A DNA stretch of 10,596 nt from positions 1 to 10,596 of the forward strand of contig CALPYQ020000026.1 in assembly GCA_943327965.2 (NCBI GenBank), read 5' to 3'. The stretch's first letter is position 1. The number at the start of each line of letters is the position of its first letter. The notes beneath the pieces are model-generated. The model was not told the origin of the DNA and made no database searches. It saw only the letters and a program-made list of their open reading frames with translations. The translations under genes and the position numbers were made by a program. Source of the stretch: Singulisphaera sp. GP187. Its GTDB lineage: Bacteria > Pseudomonadota > Gammaproteobacteria > Burkholderiales > Burkholderiaceae_C. Shown in pieces: positions 7,257 to 10,596 of the stretch.

Positions 7257-8812
7257 TATTTTTCTACAGCAAAAACATGGACCGACTGCGCAGGCACTGT
7301 CAGTTGCGCGCCCTTTTGATTGGCAACACCTTTGGACGGGTAGAGCGCACGCAGTGTGACGTTGTTGGCAATGCCCGCCAATGAAACAGGCGCAGCTTGC
7401 GCGCCGTAATTGATGACCACCACACTGTGCTCTTGCCCAGCTTTTCTTTGGTAAGTCAAAACTTGACCTTGCGCCTGCGCTGCTTCATAGCTGCCTTTGG
7501 CCAGTGAGGTGCGTGTGTTGCGTAGCGCCAGCATGTCACGGTAGAAAGACCATAGGCCATCCGTAGCGGCCTTTTGGGCCTGCGCATGGTGTGTCCCAAC
7601 ATTGCCAGAAACTGCACGATAAGGTTGCCCCGTGGTAAAGCCTGCTGTGGCTTCATTGGGCAGCCAACTGTAGGGGCCTCGAATGAAGGGGTCATCGGTC
7701 AATCCTTTGGCACCCGCCATGCCAATTTCTTCACCGTAATAAATGAAAGGGGTACCGGGTAACAACAAGTAAGTTGCAGCAGCCAACTTGTATTGCACTT
7801 CGTTGCCAGTGACTTGATCCCACAAACGCTTGCCCGCAAATTGGTCGTGGTTGGAAGCGAAGCTGGCCAGTGTGTGCGGTGCTTGTGTGTAGTACTCCGC
7901 CACTTTTTGAATGGCTTCGGTTTCGCCTTTGGCAGCCTTGGCAATTTGATTTTCCAAACCAAAGGCAAAGGCGCCGCCGCAGATGTCTGTGCGTGCATAA
8001 ACCTTGGGCTCTGCCGTGGCCTCACACACCACATACTTGTTGGGGTAGGAATTAATCAAGCGTGTGAACTGACCTGTGAGTTGACGGCTTTCGGGCTGGT
8101 CGTTCCAGTCTTTGGCATTGTTTTCTATCAGGTGAGGAACCGCATCCAAACGGAAACCATCGATGCCGCGGTCTAACCAAAACTTCAAGCTGTCTTCGTG
8201 GTACTTGACCACTTCAGGGTTGCGCATATTAAAGTCGGGCATGGGGGCGCCAAAGGTGGCGAGGTAGCTGCCGTTGGCCGTTGCAATCCATGGATCACGG
8301 CCCCAGATGTCCCAGCCCGTGGGCTTTTCTTCACGCCACTCGTACCACTGACGATAAGGGCTTTGCGGATTTTTAAGTGCGTCTTCAAAAAAGGGATGCT
8401 CTTTGGCGCTGTGGTTCAAAACATAGTCCATGATGATGCCAATACCGCGCTTGTGCGCTTCTTTAATCAGCTCATCAAAATCTGCCAGCGTGCCGTAATC
8501 GGGCTCGATGTTTCTAAAGTCTCGGGTGGCATAGCCATGGTCTCGGTCTGCGCTGGCTGTAATAGGCATCAGCCAAATGCCTTTGATACCCAAGTCTTTC
8601 AAATGGTCCAAGGATTGAATCAAGCCTTTCAAATCGCCAATGCCATCGCCATTGCTGTCTTTGTAGCTGCGCACAAAAATTTCCATGAAGGCGCCGTGAT
8701 GCCAGCCCTCTTGCAGCGGCTGCGGTTGGCGTTTTAAGAAAGACGCGCCAGCCAACAGGACTGCCAACGTCAGCATACCCAAAAGGCCCTTGTTCAATTT
8801 TGATAATTTCAT
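7256..8812 (-). CDS. Exported GH13 alpha-amylase-family hydrolase (paralogue B)
   Basis: A 518-residue GH13 enzyme likely to act on malto-oligosaccharides. Residues 1-23 form a signal peptide (basic MKLSKLNKG start, hydrophobic core, Ala-Gly-Ala cleavage site) with no lipobox cysteine, so a periplasmic or membrane-tethered protein is expected. A calcium-loop-like DSNGDGIGD is at 52-60. Conserved regions: I DYVLNH (Asp129-His134), V MPDFN (191-195), II GFRLDAV with nucleophile Asp223, III CEAT with acid/base Glu264, and IV NHD with Asp323. MPDFN is close to the MPDLN of the intermediate GH13_36 group, between oligo-1,6-glucosidases and neopullulanases. Cys263 and Cys278 could pair. The frame is open upstream to 8923, but ATG 8812 is chosen because it gives the signal peptide and starts 5 nt after the previous stop. 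It closely resembles the upstream gene, showing tandem duplication. Confidence 0.9.
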   Translation of the reverse strand: MKLSKLNKGLLGMLTLAVLLAGASFLKRQPQPLQEGWHHGAFMEIFVRSYKDSNGDGIGDLKGLIQSLDHLKDLGIKGIWLMPITASADRDHGYATRDFRNIEPDYGTLADFDELIKEAHKRGIGIIMDYVLNHSAKEHPFFEDALKNPQSPYRQWYEWREEKPTGWDIWGRDPWIATANGSYLATFGAPMPDFNMRNPEVVKYHEDSLKFWLDRGIDGFRLDAVPHLIENNAKDWNDQPESRQLTGQFTRLINSYPNKYVVCEATAEPKVYARTDICGGAFAFGLENQIAKAAKGETEAIQKVAEYYTQAPHTLASFASNHDQFAGKRLWDQVTGNEVQYKLAAATYLLLPGTPFIYYGEEIGMAGAKGLTDDPFIRGPYSWLPNEATAGFTTGQPYRAVSGNVGTHHAQAQKAATDGLWSFYRDMLALRNTRTSLAKGSYEAAQAQGQVLTYQRKAGQEHSVVVINYGAQAAPVSLAGIANNVTLRALYPSKGVANQKGAQLTVPAQSVHVFAVEK

Positions 8813-8817
8813 GCTGT

Positions 8818-10503
8818 TTAATTTTTCTTCAAGACGGCAAAAGATTGGGCTGGCAAACTGAATTGCATCACGCCTGCTGTATTCACAGTGCTGCCATTGG
8901 ACGAACCTGCCAAGGCCGACCACACTTCACCCGGCACCAAACTGCCAACGCTGACATTGGCATTGGCGGTGTCAAAGTTCAAAATGACCATGACTTTTTC
9001 ATTGCCCGCTACGCGCTGAAAGCCCATTGTTTTTTGTTGCGACCACGCACCTTCGTAGGTTCCGCTGCTCAATGCCGTTTGAGAATTTCTCAAGGCCAAT
9101 AACTTTTTGTAGTGCTGGTGAAGCGATGCCGCGTCATTGAGTTGTTGCGCCACATTCTGTGTGCCGATGTTGCTGGACAGCGATCTAAAAGGACTGCCCG
9201 TGCTAAAGCCTCTGGCATCGGCGGTCCAGCTCATGGGGGTGCGCAGCGCCCAATCCCCTGTCAAGGTATCGGATGCCGCCATGCCAATTTCTTCGCCGTA
9301 ATAAATGTAGGGGGTGCCGGGTAGCAGCAAGTAGCTGGCTGCGGCCAATTTGTATTGCGCCACGTTGCCTTGCAATTGATTCCACAACCTGTCACCTGCA
9401 AATCGATCGTGGTTAGACACAAATGGTGCCAAATTGCTGGTGCGTGTTTTGTAATAGTCTGCCAATTTTTGGATGGCGCTGACATCGCCTTTGGCTGCGC
9501 CCACAATTGAGCCCGACAAATCAAATGCAAACGCACTGCCACACGAACTGTTCTCTGCAAATGCACCCGAGTTGGCCGGCGCCTCGCACACCATATAGCG
9601 CTGGTTGTACTGCATCAAAGTTTGCCGCACCTTGTTCATGATGGCATGATTTTCTGGCTGCACTTCCCACGCCGTCGAACTGTTTTCAACCAAATTACCA
9701 ACAGCATCAAACCTGAATCCATCGACGCCTTTGTTCAGCCAATAGCGCAAATTGTCGTGATGAAATTGTTCAACTTCCGCGGCTCGCCAATTGAAGTCGG
9801 GCATGGTGTTTGAGAAACCCGCAAAATAAAAACCGTTGGCCCAATTGCTGGCATGCCATGGGTCTTGTCCATAAATTTGCCAACCGCTGGGCTTGGGGTT
9901 TTGCCAAACAAAATAATTTCTTTGGGCATTCATCGCCGAGGATGATGAATTCAAAAACAAGGGGTGTTGATTGCTGCTGTGATTGATCACAAAATCAACC
10001 ACGACGCCAATGCCGCGCTTGTGGGCTTCACTGATGAGCAGCTCAAAGTCAGCCTGCGTGCCGTAGTCAGATTCGATGGCACGATAGTTTTTGACGGCAT
10101 AACCATGGTCGCGGTCTGAACTTTGTGTCACAGGCAACAGCCAAAGTCCTTTGACGCCAAGGTCTTGCAAATAATCCAAGCGTTGGACCAAGCCCTTGAG
10201 ATCGCCCTTGCCATCGCCATCGCTGTCTTGATAGGCCCTCACGTAGACCTGCATGAACGCGCCCTTCCACCACCCAGCAGGCAAGGGGCTTGAAACTGCG
10301 CCCACACTCACCGCCCCTGAATCGGGCACTTCCAAAGCGCTTCCCGTATTGACTGGCTCGATGGCACTCCCATTTAAATTGGACGAACCGCCGCAAGCGC
10401 CCAGAAAAATGGGCAACCCAATGAGCAAAGAGCGAATGATTTTTTGCACAGGAAGCGCAAGACGTCGCAAAATGAATTCATAGGTATTCATAAACAAGCC
10501 CAT
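8818..10503 (-). CDS. GH13 alpha-amylase-family lipoprotein (paralogue C)
   Basis: A 561-residue GH13 enzyme, first gene of the three-gene operon. It carries a lipoprotein signal peptide: a hydrophobic stretch ending in the lipobox Leu-Gly-Ala-Cys, with Cys37 as the lipid attachment site, then a Ser/Gly/Asn-rich linker to about residue 75. Gly-Gly after the cysteine is not an inner-membrane retention signal, so outer-membrane anchoring is likely. The catalytic domain has DSDGDGKGD (93-101, calcium-loop-like) and conserved regions I DFVINH (Asp170-His175), V MPDFN (234-238), II GFRFDAV with nucleophile Asp266, III CEAP with acid/base Glu307, and IV NHD with Asp366. These match the GH13_36-like pattern of the next gene. 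Cys306 and Cys321 have the same 15-residue spacing as its cysteine pair. ATG 10491 (residue 5) is an equally possible start; neither has a strong ribosome-binding site. Confidence 0.9.
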   Translation of the reverse strand: MGLFMNTYEFILRRLALPVQKIIRSLLIGLPIFLGACGGSSNLNGSAIEPVNTGSALEVPDSGAVSVGAVSSPLPAGWWKGAFMQVYVRAYQDSDGDGKGDLKGLVQRLDYLQDLGVKGLWLLPVTQSSDRDHGYAVKNYRAIESDYGTQADFELLISEAHKRGIGVVVDFVINHSSNQHPLFLNSSSSAMNAQRNYFVWQNPKPSGWQIYGQDPWHASNWANGFYFAGFSNTMPDFNWRAAEVEQFHHDNLRYWLNKGVDGFRFDAVGNLVENSSTAWEVQPENHAIMNKVRQTLMQYNQRYMVCEAPANSGAFAENSSCGSAFAFDLSGSIVGAAKGDVSAIQKLADYYKTRTSNLAPFVSNHDRFAGDRLWNQLQGNVAQYKLAAASYLLLPGTPYIYYGEEIGMAASDTLTGDWALRTPMSWTADARGFSTGSPFRSLSSNIGTQNVAQQLNDAASLHQHYKKLLALRNSQTALSSGTYEGAWSQQKTMGFQRVAGNEKVMVILNFDTANANVSVGSLVPGEVWSALAGSSNGSTVNTAGVMQFSLPAQSFAVLKKN

Positions 10504-10506
10504 TTG

Positions 10507-10520
10507 GATTCGGCGGAATC
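10507..10520. repeat. Small inverted repeat just before the lipoprotein start
   Basis: GATTC (10507-10511) and GAATC (10516-10520) are complementary around a four-base spacer, 3 to 17 bases upstream of the ATG at 10503 on the minus strand. In mRNA it could form a small hairpin over the ribosome-binding position. Five pairs is little, so chance is quite possible. Confidence 0.25.
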
Positions 10521-10527
10521 AAAAGTC

Positions 10528-10557
10528 ACAATATGTAGAAAAGCTACAGATTTTGAA
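10528..10557 (-). promoter_or_regulatory. Possible promoter of the GH13 operon
   Basis: On the minus strand, TTCAAA (10557-10552) and TATTGT (10533-10528) each match the sigma70 -35 and -10 consensus at four of six positions, 18 nt apart. That would place the transcript start near 10522, about 19 bases before the first ATG. The 15-bp inverted repeat at 10534-10548 fills most of the spacer. This is a weak consensus match, supported mainly by position. Confidence 0.3.
10534..10548. promoter_or_regulatory. Inverted repeat TGTAG-N5-CTACA upstream of the GH13 operon
   Basis: TGTAG (10534-10538) and CTACA (10544-10548) are perfectly complementary around AAAAG. The repeat sits about 30-45 bases upstream of the first operon gene, within the spacer of the candidate promoter, a position suited to an operator. 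It lacks the CG centre of the LacI-like site near the receptor gene, so a different regulator, or chance, should be considered. Confidence 0.4.
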
Positions 10558-10596
10558 GCTTTAGAAATTTCAATTATTGGGTGTTTTCCCTAATTC

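Noticed and set aside
8198..8737. A 179-codon open frame on the plus strand
   Set aside because: It is antisense to the N-terminal half of the middle GH13 gene, with no ribosome-binding site or family resemblance seen.
8813..8923. Longer reading of the middle GH13 gene starting at 8923
   Set aside because: It would overlap the upstream gene by about 100 bases and bury the signal peptide. ATG 8812 starts 5 nt after the upstream stop and directly begins a signal peptide.
385..10503. Bacteroidetes-type polysaccharide utilisation locus
   Set aside because: There is no SusD-like lipoprotein beside the receptor, and the receptor signal peptide and TonB-box arrangement are of the proteobacterial type.

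Overview
The window looks like part of a carbohydrate-utilisation locus for an alpha-glucan (starch or maltodextrin), probably from a Gram-negative proteobacterium. The evidence is an outer-membrane TonB-dependent receptor ending in phenylalanine, Sec signal peptides, and a lipoprotein signal. The receptor's signal peptide, with its Ser-Pro-Val-Ala-Ala-Gly stretch, resembles those I associate with Burkholderiales (Comamonadaceae/Oxalobacteraceae), but that placement is an inference. There is no SusC/SusD pair, so it is not a Bacteroidetes-type locus.

Layout. At the left edge (1-98, minus strand) is the first 32 codons of a divergent gene that I do not recognise. A regulatory stretch of about 285 bases follows. 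It holds a 12-bp perfect palindrome, nested inverted repeats and a LacI-family-like operator at 318-331. The plus strand then carries the TonB-dependent receptor (385-3147), a hairpin and a strong intrinsic-terminator-like structure, and a flavin-dependent 'tryptophan' halogenase (3233-4756). A hairpin at 4758-4784 separates the halogenase from three convergent GH13 glycoside hydrolases that form a tight minus-strand operon. Their transcription order is a lipoprotein GH13 enzyme (10503-8818), a close paralogue with a non-lipoprotein signal peptide (8812-7256), and a large neopullulanase/cyclomaltodextrinase-like enzyme with extra N-terminal beta domains (7256-4788). Gaps are 5 nt and a 1-nt TAATG overlap. 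The last 93 bases hold the putative operon promoter.

How the parts may work together. The receptor would bring malto-oligosaccharides across the outer membrane with TonB energy. The three exported hydrolases would trim alpha-1,4 and alpha-1,6 linkages at the outer membrane and in the periplasm. A LacI-type regulator encoded outside the window could control the locus. The halogenase is the odd member. Halogenase homologues are known beside TonB-dependent receptors in several proteobacteria, but their physiological substrate there is unclear.

The most interesting points are the halogenase in a sugar locus, the terminator-like hairpin directly abutting its start codon, and the tandem GH13 paralogues with different export signals. 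I found no RNA genes, CRISPR arrays, insertion sequences or phage genes.
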